Shown here one piece after another: positions 1 through 8,846 of a DNA stretch of 64,000 bases; within the stretch, counting starts at the first letter, position 1; every line of letters starts with the position of its first letter. Both the position numbers and the translations under genes were made by a program. This stretch comes from Massilia sp. BJB1822 (GTDB lineage: Bacteria; Pseudomonadota; Gammaproteobacteria; Burkholderiales; Burkholderiaceae_D). The stretch covers positions 1 through 64,000 of the forward strand of contig NZ_JABWEB010000001.1 of the NCBI RefSeq assembly GCF_013369485.1. The letters run 5' to 3'. The notes under the pieces were generated by a model. It saw only the letters and a list, made by a program, of their open reading frames with translations. It had not been told where the DNA came from and did no database searches.

Positions 1-50
1 CAGACTAGCTGCCGGGCACATCATCAAACGCCCACACTTATCGACTGTTA

Positions 51-140
51 ATTTTTAAAGAACCGCTACATCGAGACAAAGCGTTGTGTTTGTCAGCAGC
101 AGAGAAGCGAGATTATCTAGTGTTTCGGATGAATCGTCAA
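51..140 (-). promoter_or_regulatory. rRNA operon promoter and boxA leader, reading leftward out of the window
   Basis: On the minus strand there is a -35 TTGACG (135-140), a 17-base spacer and a -10 GATAAT (112-117). About 50 bases downstream comes GGTTCTTTAAAAAT (51-64), which matches the boxA antitermination element of rRNA leaders, followed by a GTGTGGGCG stretch like that after boxA in the E. coli rrn leader. The 16S gene itself would start beyond position 1. A boxA also occurs in 16S-23S spacers, but the strong promoter just upstream favours the operon leader. Confidence 0.7.
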
Positions 141-266
141 GCTTCTTGTTTTTTCATCTTCGCTTCGCTGCTTGCGCTGCGTTGCGAGGGACAGAACTAT
201 AGCGAACCTGCGGCCGGCGCGCAAGGGTAAAATGTGACTTTTCGCGTCTCATCTTCATCCGGCCTC

Positions 267-1760
267 ATGACTATCCTGCTTTCCACCCTCAATGCCCGCT
301 ATACCCATGCTTCCCTTGGGCTGCGCTACCTGCTTGCGAATATGGGGGAGCTGAAAGAACAGACCCGCGTCCAGGAGTTCGTGATCGGCGCCAAGACCAC
401 GGAAATGGTGGAGCGCATCCTGGCGGCGGAGCCGAAAATCGTCGGCTTCGGCGTCTATATATGGAATGTCGAGGAGACGGCCAAGCTGGTGGCGATGCTG
501 AAACGGGTGGCGCCCAAGCTGGTGATCGTGCTGGGCGGTCCGGAAGTCTCGCATGAAACCAATGAGCAGCATATCGTCCAGCTGGCCGATTATGTGGTGA
601 CTGGCTGGGGCGACGTCACCTTCCCCAAACTGTGCAATGAAATCCTGAACGGACCAAAGCCGCTGATGAAGGTGCATGCGGGCATGCAGCCGCCGATGGC
701 GGAAATCGCCCTGCCTTACTCTCTATATGCGGATGAGGATATCGCCCACCGCACTTTGTATGTGGAAGCGTCGCGCGGCTGCCCCTTCAAATGCGAATTC
801 TGCCTGTCGGCGCTGGACAAGACGGCCTGGCCCTTCAATATCGATCACTTCCTGGCCGAGATGGAGAGTCTGCATGCGCGCGGCGCCCGCCTGTTCAAGT
901 TCGTCGACCGCACTTTCAACCTGAATATCAAGACCAGTTTGAAGATCATGCAGTTCTTCCTGGATAAGCTGGCAGCGAATCCGGAAGACCCGGTGTATGC
1001 CCACTTCGAACTGGTGCCAGACCACTTGCCCGATGCGCTGAAGGAAGGCATCGCCAAATTCCCGCCCGGCGCGCTGCAGTTCGAGATCGGCATCCAGAGT
1101 TTCAATCCGGTGGTGCAGTCGAATATCAGCCGCAAGCAGGATAACCAGAAAGCTGCCGACAATATCCGCTGGCTGTGCGAGCACTCGCACGTGCATATGC
1201 ACGTGGACCTGATTGCCGGCCTGCCCGGCGAAACGGTGGAAAGCTTTGCCGAAGGCTTCGACAAGCTGTGGGCGCTCGGCCCGCACGAAATCCAGTTCGG
1301 CATCCTCAAACGCCTGCGCGGTACGCCCATCATCCGCCATACCGAGGAATTCGGCCTGGTCTTCGATCCGCATCCGCCCTATACGATTCTGGCGAACCGC
1401 GATATCGATTTCCCGACCATGCAGAAACTGGTGCGTTTCGCGCGCTACTGGGATCTGGTGGCGAACTCGGGACGCTTCACGCATACCACGCCGGTATTGC
1501 TGGGCGACCGGCCTTTCTATAATTTCATGGAATTCTCGGACTGGCTCTATAAAAATACCGATGCCACCCACCGCATCGCCCTGGATCGCCTGGCGGGGCT
1601 GGTGCAACGCTATCTGGCGCAAATCCTCGGCGAAGCAGAAGCCGGCGAGCTGCTGGCGCGCGACGGCCATGCGGTGCGCGCCAAATCCGGCGGCAAGGAC
1701 AAGGCGCAGCGCGCCGATTCTGCCGCCCCACTGCGGCAAGCGCGCCATCTCGCGGCCTGA
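267..1760 (+). CDS. B12-binding domain radical SAM protein
   Basis: The protein is about 497 aa. Its N-terminal half looks like a cobalamin-binding domain, with GGPEVS in the expected position. It is followed by a radical SAM core with the 4Fe-4S motif Cys172-x3-Cys176-x2-Cys179 (sequence CPFKCEFC). The family includes enzymes that methylate or rearrange unactivated carbons; the substrate here is unknown. The C-terminus carries a basic, Ala-rich tail of about 30 residues. I chose ATG 267 because the protein then starts with the conserved MTILLSTLNARYTHASLG. An in-frame ATG at 234 with an AAGGG-like ribosome site would add 11 residues. The gene stands alone, diverging from the rRNA promoter on its left. 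Confidence 0.85.
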   Translation: MTILLSTLNARYTHASLGLRYLLANMGELKEQTRVQEFVIGAKTTEMVERILAAEPKIVGFGVYIWNVEETAKLVAMLKRVAPKLVIVLGGPEVSHETNEQHIVQLADYVVTGWGDVTFPKLCNEILNGPKPLMKVHAGMQPPMAEIALPYSLYADEDIAHRTLYVEASRGCPFKCEFCLSALDKTAWPFNIDHFLAEMESLHARGARLFKFVDRTFNLNIKTSLKIMQFFLDKLAANPEDPVYAHFELVPDHLPDALKEGIAKFPPGALQFEIGIQSFNPVVQSNISRKQDNQKAADNIRWLCEHSHVHMHVDLIAGLPGETVESFAEGFDKLWALGPHEIQFGILKRLRGTPIIRHTEEFGLVFDPHPPYTILANRDIDFPTMQKLVRFARYWDLVANSGRFTHTTPVLLGDRPFYNFMEFSDWLYKNTDATHRIALDRLAGLVQRYLAQILGEAEAGELLARDGHAVRAKSGGKDKAQRADSAAPLRQARHLAA

Positions 1761-1835
1761 CTTCCTGCGCGTTCCGCCGCCCCTCTCGCTCGCAAGGCGG
1801 TAGCGGCGGAAACGAAACTCACTTACACTTGCGGC

Positions 1836-2966
1836 ATGCCCATTGCACAAGAGCCAATATTAACCATCAGCCCCGGCGGCGCGTCGGGACGCACCGTGAC
1901 AGCCGGCGGCGTATGGCAGGTACACGCACTGGCCCAGGGCAAGCGCATGCGCGAAATCAGCAGCAAGCTGGATCAACTGCGCGGCGACGCCAGCCTGCAT
2001 TGGGATCTGAGCGGCATCGGCAGCATGGACCATATCGGCGCCCAGGTATTCTGGAGCGCCTGGGGCAATAAACGCCCCGCATCCCTAAAACTGGCAGATG
2101 GCCAGGATGAATTTTTCAAGCGGCTGGAAAGTACCGGCCCGCTGGAACTGCCGCGCGAACGCCGCACGCATCTGGGCTGGATACAGACGCTGGGCTTCGG
2201 CATGCTCGATTTCTTCGCGCATCTGCGCGGCTTTGTGCGCCTGATCGGACAGGTGACGCTGGATCTGGGCCGCTTTGCGCGCCATCCGATCCGCGGTCCC
2301 TGGCGCGAAATCTCGGCGAATATTTTCCATGCCGGTTTCCAGGCGCTGGCCATCACGGCCCTGGTAGGCTTTTTGATCGGCGTGGTGCTCTCTTATCTGT
2401 CGGCCCAGCAGCTGCGCACTTTCGGCGGCGACATCTATCTGGTGAACCTGCTGGGCATGAGCGTGATCCGCGAACTGGGGCCGCTGCTGGCGGCGATTCT
2501 GGTGGCGGGCCGCTCCGGCTCTTCGATTACGGCGCAGCTGGGCGTGATGCGCGTGACGGAGGAGTTGGACGCCATGCTGGTGATGGGCATCTCGCATGGC
2601 TTCCGCCTGATCCTGCCAAAAGTGGTAGCGCTGGCGATTTCGATGCCGCTGCTGGTGATCTGGACCGATTGCGCGGCACTGATCGGCGGCATGGTCTCGG
2701 CCAAGATTGAGCTGAACCTGTCGGCGCGCTACTTCATCCAGAAGCTGCCGGATGCGGTGCCGCTGGCGAACTATCTGATTGGCCTGGGCAAAGGCGCGGT
2801 CTTCGGCGTGCTAATCGCGCTGGTATCCTGCCACTTCGGCCTGCGCATCAAGCCGAATACGGAAAGCCTGGGACGCGGCACCACGACTTCGGTGGTGACG
2901 GCGATTACCGTGGTGATTCTGGCCGATGCGGTGTCCGCCATCGTCTTCAATGGAGTGGGTTACTGA
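1836..2966 (+). CDS. MlaE-family ABC transporter permease with N-terminal STAS domain
   Basis: The protein is 376 aa. Residues about 20-110 look like a STAS domain (SGIGSMDHIGAQVFW). The rest is a MlaE/YrbE-type permease with several membrane segments and the conserved ELGPLLAAILVAGRSGSSITAQLG region. In E. coli MlaE and the STAS protein MlaB are separate; here they are fused, as in many MCE transporters of betaproteobacteria. It is the first gene of a tightly packed operon and its stop TGA overlaps the start of the ATPase gene by one base. The expected role is the inner-membrane channel of a lipid transporter between inner and outer membrane. Confidence 0.9.
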   Translation: MPIAQEPILTISPGGASGRTVTAGGVWQVHALAQGKRMREISSKLDQLRGDASLHWDLSGIGSMDHIGAQVFWSAWGNKRPASLKLADGQDEFFKRLESTGPLELPRERRTHLGWIQTLGFGMLDFFAHLRGFVRLIGQVTLDLGRFARHPIRGPWREISANIFHAGFQALAITALVGFLIGVVLSYLSAQQLRTFGGDIYLVNLLGMSVIRELGPLLAAILVAGRSGSSITAQLGVMRVTEELDAMLVMGISHGFRLILPKVVALAISMPLLVIWTDCAALIGGMVSAKIELNLSARYFIQKLPDAVPLANYLIGLGKGAVFGVLIALVSCHFGLRIKPNTESLGRGTTTSVVTAITVVILADAVSAIVFNGVGY

Positions 2967-3796
2967 TGAGTGAAACGTCCACGGAAGAAAGCAGCTGCCC
3001 GAACGGCGGCAGCCAGCTGACGCTGGACGGCAGCGTGCCGGTGGTCGAGATCACCAATCTGCAGACGAAATTCGGCCGCACCGTCATCCACAATGAGCTG
3101 AACCTGAAGATCGAGCAGGGCGAAATTCTGTCGCTGGTGGGCGGCTCCGGCACCGGCAAGACCGTGCTGCTGCGCCAGATGCTGGGACTGGAACGGCCCT
3201 CGCGCGGCTGCGTGCGCATCTTCGGCGAGGATATCTCGCAGGCTTCGGCCGAACACCTGCAGCAGCTGCGCAACCACTGGGGCATGCTGTTCCAGCAAGG
3301 CGCCCTGTATTCGGCGCTGACGGTGTTCGACAATATCGCCCAGCCCATGCGCGAGCTGCACGCCCTGGCGCCGGAACTGATACGCGCGGCGGTGCTGCTG
3401 AAAATGAATATGGTGGGCCTGGGTCCGGAGCATGCGAACAAGATGCCTTCCGATCTGTCGGGCGGCATGATCAAGCGCGTGGCCTTGGCGCGCGCCCTGG
3501 CGCTGGAGCCGCAACTGCTGTTCCTGGACGAGCCGACGGCCGGCCTCGATCCCGACCTGTCGGAAAGCTTTGTGGCCCTGATCAAGTCCCTGCACCGCGA
3601 GCTGGGACTGACGGTGGTGATGGTGACGCACGATCTGGATACGCTGTTCGCCCTGTCCACCCGCATCGCGGTGCTGGCGGAAAAGCATGTGATCGCGGTG
3701 GGGCCGACGCGCGAGGTGATCAAGTTCGACCACCCGTTTATCAAGGATTTTTTCCTGGGCGACCGCGGCAAGCGCGCCCTGGAGGCGCTGGAATAG
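2966..3796 (+). CDS. MlaF-like ABC transporter ATP-binding protein
   Basis: The protein is 276 aa. It has Walker A GGSGTGKT (about 59-66), the ABC signature LSGGMIKR and Walker B LLFLDEPTAGLD, so it should be an active ATPase. It drives the MlaE-like permease encoded just upstream, with a start overlapping that gene's stop (TGATG), which indicates translational coupling. The extra N-terminal 25 residues before the first beta strand show no recognisable motif. Family: MCE-system ATPases (MlaF/TtgA/Mkl). Confidence 0.92.
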   Translation: MSETSTEESSCPNGGSQLTLDGSVPVVEITNLQTKFGRTVIHNELNLKIEQGEILSLVGGSGTGKTVLLRQMLGLERPSRGCVRIFGEDISQASAEHLQQLRNHWGMLFQQGALYSALTVFDNIAQPMRELHALAPELIRAAVLLKMNMVGLGPEHANKMPSDLSGGMIKRVALARALALEPQLLFLDEPTAGLDPDLSESFVALIKSLHRELGLTVVMVTHDLDTLFALSTRIAVLAEKHVIAVGPTREVIKFDHPFIKDFFLGDRGKRALEALE

Positions 3797-3817
3797 CGCA
3801 GCAGACAAGGAGCAGGC

Positions 3818-4756
3818 ATGGAAAACAAATCGCACGCTTTAATGACAGGCTTCTTCACCCTCGCCCTGCTGACGGCGGCGGTCCTGTTCGGCATCTGGTT
3901 CAACCGCGACCGCATCGAACGCAATCCCTATCTGCTGGCGACCACGCTCTCGATCCCCGGCCTGAACCCACAGGCGGCGGTGCGCTACCGCGGCCTGGAA
4001 GTGGGCAAGGTGGACGATATCGACTTCGATCCGAACAACGCCGGCCAGATCATCGTGCACCTGAGCGTGGACCCGGAAACGCCGATCACCCGCACCACCT
4101 ACGCCACCCTGGGCTACCAGGGCGTGACCGGCATCGCCTATATCCAGCTCGATGACGAATCGGTCGGCTCACCGCGCCTGGGCACCAGCAAGGCCAATCC
4201 CAGCCGCATTCCACTGCAGCCAGGCCTGTTCGACCAGCTGGAAAAGCGCGGCAAAGCCATCCTCTCGCAATCGGAAGAGGCGGCGGCCAAGCTGAATACC
4301 CTGCTCAGTCCCGAAAACCAGAAAACCATCCTGGCCGCTTTCGCCGACGTCAGCGCCACCGCCAAGTCCTACCGCGAACTGTCGCAACAGCTGGCGCCCA
4401 CCGTCGACAAGCTGCCGGCCCTGGCCGACCAGGCGCACAGCACGCTGGCCTCGGTGAACCGCCTGGCCACCGATGTGAGCAAGCTGACCACCAGCCTGCA
4501 AGGGCCGGACGGCGCCATCACCCGCATCGCCGGCACGGTGGACCGCGTCGGCAATTCGCTCGATGCCGTCACCAGCGGCATCGAGCTGGAAGCCCTGCCC
4601 GGCATCACCGGCCTGACCGATGAAACGCGCTCCTCGATGCGCGCCGTGCGCCGTACCATGAACACCCTGAACGACCGCCCGCAAAGCATCTTGTTCGGCG
4701 CGCCCGGCACTCCGCCCGGCCCCGGCGAAGACGGCTTCGTGGCGCCGAAAAAATGA
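3818..4756 (+). CDS. MlaD-family (MCE domain) substrate-binding protein
   Basis: The protein is 312 aa. It has one N-terminal membrane anchor (about residues 10-28), then an MCE domain beginning near NPYLLATTLSIPGLNPQAAV and containing YRGLEVGKVDDI, then a long helical C-terminal region with a Pro/Gly-rich tail. Proteins of this kind form periplasmic rings that shuttle lipids. A good ribosome site (AAGGAG) precedes ATG 3818. Its last codons overlap the next reading frame (ATGA). Confidence 0.9.
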   Translation: MENKSHALMTGFFTLALLTAAVLFGIWFNRDRIERNPYLLATTLSIPGLNPQAAVRYRGLEVGKVDDIDFDPNNAGQIIVHLSVDPETPITRTTYATLGYQGVTGIAYIQLDDESVGSPRLGTSKANPSRIPLQPGLFDQLEKRGKAILSQSEEAAAKLNTLLSPENQKTILAAFADVSATAKSYRELSQQLAPTVDKLPALADQAHSTLASVNRLATDVSKLTTSLQGPDGAITRIAGTVDRVGNSLDAVTSGIELEALPGITGLTDETRSSMRAVRRTMNTLNDRPQSILFGAPGTPPGPGEDGFVAPKK

Positions 4757-4764
4757 GGACCACC

Positions 4765-5364
4765 ATGCACAAACGCCTGCTCCCGCTTCTGGCCTGCGCC
4801 GCCATCCTGTCCGGCTGCGCCGGCAGCAAGGCCGTCCATCCGACCGCCTTCGACTTCGGTCCTCTGCCGGCCATCTCCAGCGCGCCTGCCGCGCCAGTCG
4901 TGCCGGCGCTGGTGGTGGCCGACATTTCCGGACCCGCCTCGCTGGACAGTCAGCGCATGCAATACCGCCTGCTGTACGACGACGCCCAGCAGCCGCGCCC
5001 CTATGCCTACAATAGCTGGAGCGTAACGCCCCTGCAGCTGATGACGCAGCGCGTGAAGGCGCGCATCGCGCAGTCCGGCGTCAAGGTGCTGGGCACGCAG
5101 GACGCGGCATCCGGCCTGCCGCTGCTGCGCATCGAAGCCGACGAGTTCTCGCAGAATTTCAGCAGCCCGCAACAAAGCACGGCCAGCATCTCGCTGCGCG
5201 CCTCGCTGTTCCGCGCCCACCGTCTGGTGGACCAGCGCACCTTCAGCCGCAGCACGCCGGCGCCAAGCGCCGATGCGCCAGGCGGGGCGCAGGCCCTGGC
5301 CGGCGGCACCGACGCCATCGCCGCCGACATCCTGGCCTGGCTCGCCACGCTTCCGCAGCAGTAA
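4765..5364 (+). CDS. ABC-type transport auxiliary lipoprotein (PqiC/YmbA-like)
   Basis: The protein is 199 aa. It has a lipoprotein signal peptide with lipobox LSGC (Cys18) and a following domain of the ABC-transport auxiliary lipoprotein type (YRLLYDDAQQPRPYAYNSW). In MCE systems this lipoprotein links the MCE ring to the outer membrane. I chose ATG 4765 because GAGGA lies at the right distance; an ATG at 4753, overlapping the previous stop, would add four residues. It completes the permease-ATPase-MCE-lipoprotein set. Confidence 0.85.
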   Translation: MHKRLLPLLACAAILSGCAGSKAVHPTAFDFGPLPAISSAPAAPVVPALVVADISGPASLDSQRMQYRLLYDDAQQPRPYAYNSWSVTPLQLMTQRVKARIAQSGVKVLGTQDAASGLPLLRIEADEFSQNFSSPQQSTASISLRASLFRAHRLVDQRTFSRSTPAPSADAPGGAQALAGGTDAIAADILAWLATLPQQ

Positions 5365-5367
5365 GGC

Positions 5368-6495
5368 ATGACCGAGACCACCGTCGCGCCACGCAAAGGC
5401 TCGCCGGTAGCGCGCGCATCGCTGCTGGCCTATCTGTTCCTGATCGTCTATGCCAGCTGGTTCCCTTTCTCCGGCTGGCATAACCAGGGACTGTCGCCGC
5501 TGATCTTCCTGGAATCGACGTCGATGCCGCGCTACTGGACCATGTTCGACGCGGTGATCAATGTGGTCGGCTATATCCCGTTCGGCGTGCTGCTGGTGTA
5601 TGCCATGTATCCGCGCCTGCGCGGCGTCTGGGCCTTCCTGCTGGCGGCCGTTTGCGGCTGCCTCGTTTCGGGGTTGATGGAAGGCGTGCAGACCTATCTG
5701 CCCAGCCGCGTCTCGTCGAACCTGGACTTTTACACCAATGCCGCCGGCTGCGCCTTTGGTGCGCTGTTCGGCGTGCTCACGGCGCGCAAGCTGCTGGAAG
5801 GCAGTCCGCTCTACCGCCTGCGCCAAAGCTGGTTCGCGCCGCACGCCAGCCAGGGCCTGGTGCTGCTGGGACTCTGGCCGCTGGCGCAGATTTATCCGCA
5901 AAGCTTCCTGTTCGGCCACGGGCAGTTGCTGCCCATTCTGTCGGAATGGCTGTCCGAGCTGCTGGAGATGGATATCGACCTGACCGCCTATGTGCGCCAG
6001 GATCTGGAGCTGACGGTGGAACAGTACTGGCTGTCCGAAACCATCGTCACCGCCTGCGGCATGACAGGCGCCGCCCTGACCCTGCTTTGCATGCTGCGCA
6101 AGCCGGCCCCGCGTCCCCTGCTGATCATCGGCCTGCTCGCGGCCGCCCTGCTGGTCAAATCGCTGGCCACGGCCCTGCTGTTCTCGCCCGAGAATGCCTT
6201 CGTCTGGGTCACGCCGGGCGCCCAGGGCGGCTTCCTGATCGGCGCCATCATGCTGGCCGGCCTTGCCTTCGCGCCGCATCTGGCGCAGCGGCGGCTGGCG
6301 GCGGCCACGCTGCTGCTCAGCCTCGTGATGATCAACACCACGCCGGTCAATCCCTACTTCGCCGTCACCCTGCAAACCTGGGTGCAGGGCAAGTTCCTCA
6401 ACTTTAACGGCGCGGCCCAATTCCTGTCCCTGCTCTGGCCCTTCTTTGCATTGTGGTTCCTGTGGCTGCCCTCACATAAACTCAATAAACCCTGA
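5368..6495 (+). CDS. VanZ-family integral membrane protein
   Basis: The protein is 375 aa, very hydrophobic, with about 8-10 predicted membrane segments. The VanZ-like core covers roughly residues 20-140 and includes VSGLMEGVQTYLPSRVSS and NLDFYTNAAGC. VanZ is known for low-level teicoplanin resistance in Gram-positives, but the function of proteobacterial homologues is not established. It starts three bases after the lipoprotein stop and is probably in the same transcript as the MCE transporter, so an envelope role is a reasonable inference. Confidence 0.8.
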   Translation: MTETTVAPRKGSPVARASLLAYLFLIVYASWFPFSGWHNQGLSPLIFLESTSMPRYWTMFDAVINVVGYIPFGVLLVYAMYPRLRGVWAFLLAAVCGCLVSGLMEGVQTYLPSRVSSNLDFYTNAAGCAFGALFGVLTARKLLEGSPLYRLRQSWFAPHASQGLVLLGLWPLAQIYPQSFLFGHGQLLPILSEWLSELLEMDIDLTAYVRQDLELTVEQYWLSETIVTACGMTGAALTLLCMLRKPAPRPLLIIGLLAAALLVKSLATALLFSPENAFVWVTPGAQGGFLIGAIMLAGLAFAPHLAQRRLAAATLLLSLVMINTTPVNPYFAVTLQTWVQGKFLNFNGAAQFLSLLWPFFALWFLWLPSHKLNKP

Positions 6496-6549
6496 TCGCA
6501 GGTATCATTACGCATTCAGCCTTGCGCAAGACACTGTAGGAAAACCATC

Positions 6550-6867
6550 ATGAGCGACACCTCTTACTATAAACACCACGTCTTCTTTTGCCTGAACACG
6601 CGCGACGATGGCCGTCCCTGCTGCACCGACCACAATGCGGAAGCGGCCCAGCAATACGCCAAGAAACGCTGCAAGGAACTGGGCATCAATGGCGAAGGCA
6701 AGGTCCGCATCAACAAGGCCGGTTGCCTGGACCGCTGCGACGAAGGCCCGGTGCTGGTGGTCTACCCCGAAGGCACCTGGTATACCTTTGTCGACAATAG
6801 CGATATCGATGAAATCATCGAGAGCCACCTGGTTGGCGGCAAGGTCGTGGAACGTTTGAAGATTTAA
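6550..6867 (+). CDS. Thioredoxin-like [2Fe-2S] ferredoxin
   Basis: The protein is 105 aa. Likely cluster ligands are Cys14, Cys24 or Cys25, Cys59 and Cys63 (motif GCLDRC), the pattern of shethna-type/thioredoxin-like 2Fe-2S ferredoxins. There is no signal peptide, so it is cytoplasmic. It precedes an alpha/beta hydrolase gene by five bases, and the two are likely co-transcribed. The redox partner cannot be deduced from the window. Confidence 0.85.
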   Translation: MSDTSYYKHHVFFCLNTRDDGRPCCTDHNAEAAQQYAKKRCKELGINGEGKVRINKAGCLDRCDEGPVLVVYPEGTWYTFVDNSDIDEIIESHLVGGKVVERLKI

Positions 6868-6872
6868 TTTAT

Positions 6873-7523
6873 ATGCTGAACAAGAACTCGGAAAAATTTA
6901 CCTTGGCCGGCGGCGCCGGCCAGATGGAAGGCCTGCTGGACTGGCCAGCCGGCACGCCGCGCGGCATCGCGCTGGTGGCCCACCCGCATCCGCTGTACGG
7001 CGGCACCATGGACAATAAAGTGGCGCAAACCCTGGCCCGCACCTTCGTCGCGCTGGGTTATGTGGCGGCACGCATCAACTTCCGTGGCGTGGGCGCCTCG
7101 GAAGGCGTGCATGACCACGGCCACGGCGAGACCGACGATATGGAGATCCTCTACCACCATATGCGCGAGCGCTTCCCGGACCTGCCGGTGGCGCTGTCGG
7201 GCTTCTCCTTCGGCACCTTCGTGCAATCGAAACTGCAGGAGCGCCTGAGCGCCGCTGGCACGCCGGCCGAGCGCCTGGTGCTGGTCGGCAGTGCCGCCGG
7301 CAAGTGGCAGCTGGCCGACGTGCCAGCCGACACCATCCTGATCCACGGCGAGCATGACGACACCATCACCCTGCAGGCGGTACTGGACTGGGCGCGTCCG
7401 CAAGACATTCCCGTGATCGTGATTCCGGGCGCCGACCACTTCTTCCACCGCAAGCTGGGCCACATCAAGAATTGGGTGATCGCCCTGTGGCAGGGCCAAA
7501 AGGACACCGCCGAGGCCGATTAA
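6873..7523 (+). CDS. Alpha/beta hydrolase
   Basis: The protein is 216 aa with the compact dienelactone-hydrolase-like fold. Visible features are the HPHPLYGGTMDNKV motif near the N-terminus, nucleophile elbow GFSFG, an acidic HGEHDDTI region and a C-terminal catalytic His in GADHFFH. The family includes carboxylesterases of unknown substrate. It follows the ferredoxin gene closely. ATG 6873 is the first start after the previous stop and leaves the beta-strand core intact. Confidence 0.85.
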   Translation: MLNKNSEKFTLAGGAGQMEGLLDWPAGTPRGIALVAHPHPLYGGTMDNKVAQTLARTFVALGYVAARINFRGVGASEGVHDHGHGETDDMEILYHHMRERFPDLPVALSGFSFGTFVQSKLQERLSAAGTPAERLVLVGSAAGKWQLADVPADTILIHGEHDDTITLQAVLDWARPQDIPVIVIPGADHFFHRKLGHIKNWVIALWQGQKDTAEAD

Positions 7524-7600
7524 GCGCCTATAATATTTGCCCATGCCGGAAAACCCCAGCCGGCATGCGCTCCTGTATCAATTCATTTGGATCATCGCCC

Positions 7601-8746
7601 ATGAAAAAATTCCTCGCGGCACTGGCCACCAGTGTGCTGTTCTTCTCCGCCGCCACGGCGCAATCCTTGCCTCCACCGACCATCGCCGCCAAATCCTGGC
7701 TGCTGCTGGACGCCACCAGCGGCCAGATCATCGCTTCGCAAGACCCGAATGCGCGCGTCGAGCCGGCATCGCTGACGAAGATCATGACGGCCTACGTCAC
7801 CTTCGGCGCCCTGCGCGACAAGAAGCTGGACCTGAACCAGAAGGTCAATGTCTCGGTGCGCGCCTGGAAAGTCGACTCCAGCAGCTCCAAGATGTTCATC
7901 GACCCGGCCACCCCGGTGTCGATCAGCGACCTGCTGCACGGCCTGATGGTGCAATCCGGTAACGACGCCGCCGTCGCCCTGGCCGAAGCCGTGGCCGGCG
8001 ACGAAGGCACGTTCGTCACCCTGATGAACCGCGAAGCCCAGCGCATGGGCCTGACCAATACCCGCTTCGCCAATCCGCACGGCCTGCCCAGCCCGGAAAA
8101 CTACACCACCGCGCAAGACCTGTCGGTGCTGGCCAAGCATGTGATCCAGGACTTCCCCGAGTTCTACAAGATCGACTCGGTGAAAAGCTTCACCTACAAC
8201 AAGATCACCCAGCCTAACCGCAACCGCCTGCTGTGGCTCGACCCGACCGTGGACGGCATGAAGACCGGCCACACCGAAGCGGCCGGCTACTGCATGGTGG
8301 CCTCGGCACGCCGTCCGAATGGCGCCAATGAACGCCGCCTGATCACCGTGGTGATGGGCACCACCTCCGACCAGGCGCGCACCCAGGAAAGCCAGAAGCT
8401 GCTGAACTGGGGCTTCCAGAACTTCGACACCGTGAAGCTGTACTCCAAGGGCCAGGCCGTGGATACGCCGGAAATCTGGAAAGGCTCGAAAAGCACCCTG
8501 AAGATCGGCTTCAAGCAGGACGTGCTGGTGACCGTGCCAAAAGGCGTGGCCGCGAAGATGAAGCCGGTGCTGGAACGCAAAGACCCGCTGGTGGCCCCGG
8601 TGGCGGAAAACGCCCGCGTCGGCTCGCTGAAGATGATGGTAGACGGCAAACCGCTGCTGGAACTGCCGGTGGTGGCGCTGGAAACCGTGAACCAGGCATC
8701 GATCTTTGGCCGCGCATGGGACTCGATCCGTCTCTGGCTGAAATAA
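7601..8746 (+). CDS. dacC: D-alanyl-D-alanine carboxypeptidase (PBP5/6 family)
   Basis: The protein is 381 aa with a signal peptide (cleavage near ATAQS). All three active-site motifs of class C low-mass penicillin-binding proteins are present: SLTK (Ser57-Lys60), SGN (119-121) and KTG (221-223). A PBP5-type C-terminal beta domain follows, and the C-terminus (FGRAWDSIRLWLK) looks like an amphipathic membrane anchor. It trims pentapeptide side chains of peptidoglycan in the periplasm. ATG 7601 gives the correct signal peptide. A strong terminator follows the gene. The symbol is by family; dacA is equally possible. Confidence 0.92.
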   Translation: MKKFLAALATSVLFFSAATAQSLPPPTIAAKSWLLLDATSGQIIASQDPNARVEPASLTKIMTAYVTFGALRDKKLDLNQKVNVSVRAWKVDSSSSKMFIDPATPVSISDLLHGLMVQSGNDAAVALAEAVAGDEGTFVTLMNREAQRMGLTNTRFANPHGLPSPENYTTAQDLSVLAKHVIQDFPEFYKIDSVKSFTYNKITQPNRNRLLWLDPTVDGMKTGHTEAAGYCMVASARRPNGANERRLITVVMGTTSDQARTQESQKLLNWGFQNFDTVKLYSKGQAVDTPEIWKGSKSTLKIGFKQDVLVTVPKGVAAKMKPVLERKDPLVAPVAENARVGSLKMMVDGKPLLELPVVALETVNQASIFGRAWDSIRLWLK

Positions 8747-8764
8747 GCTGAGCCAGCCGTACCG

Positions 8765-8790
8765 AAGCCCGCCTTGCGCGGGCTTTTTTT
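8765..8790 (+). terminator. Rho-independent terminator after the D,D-carboxypeptidase gene
   Basis: An 8-bp perfect stem, AAGCCCGC (8765-8772) with GCGGGCTT (8778-8785), has a 5-base loop and is followed by a run of T. Confidence 0.9.
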
Positions 8791-8846
8791 ATTTTTTGGC
8801 CGACATATAATCAAGATATCGGCAACGTTTATTGAAAGCGCACAAG

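Noticed and set aside
4369..6420. Minus-strand open frame of 683 codons
   Set aside because: Runs across four real plus-strand genes; Gln/Arg/Gly-rich translation with no domain.
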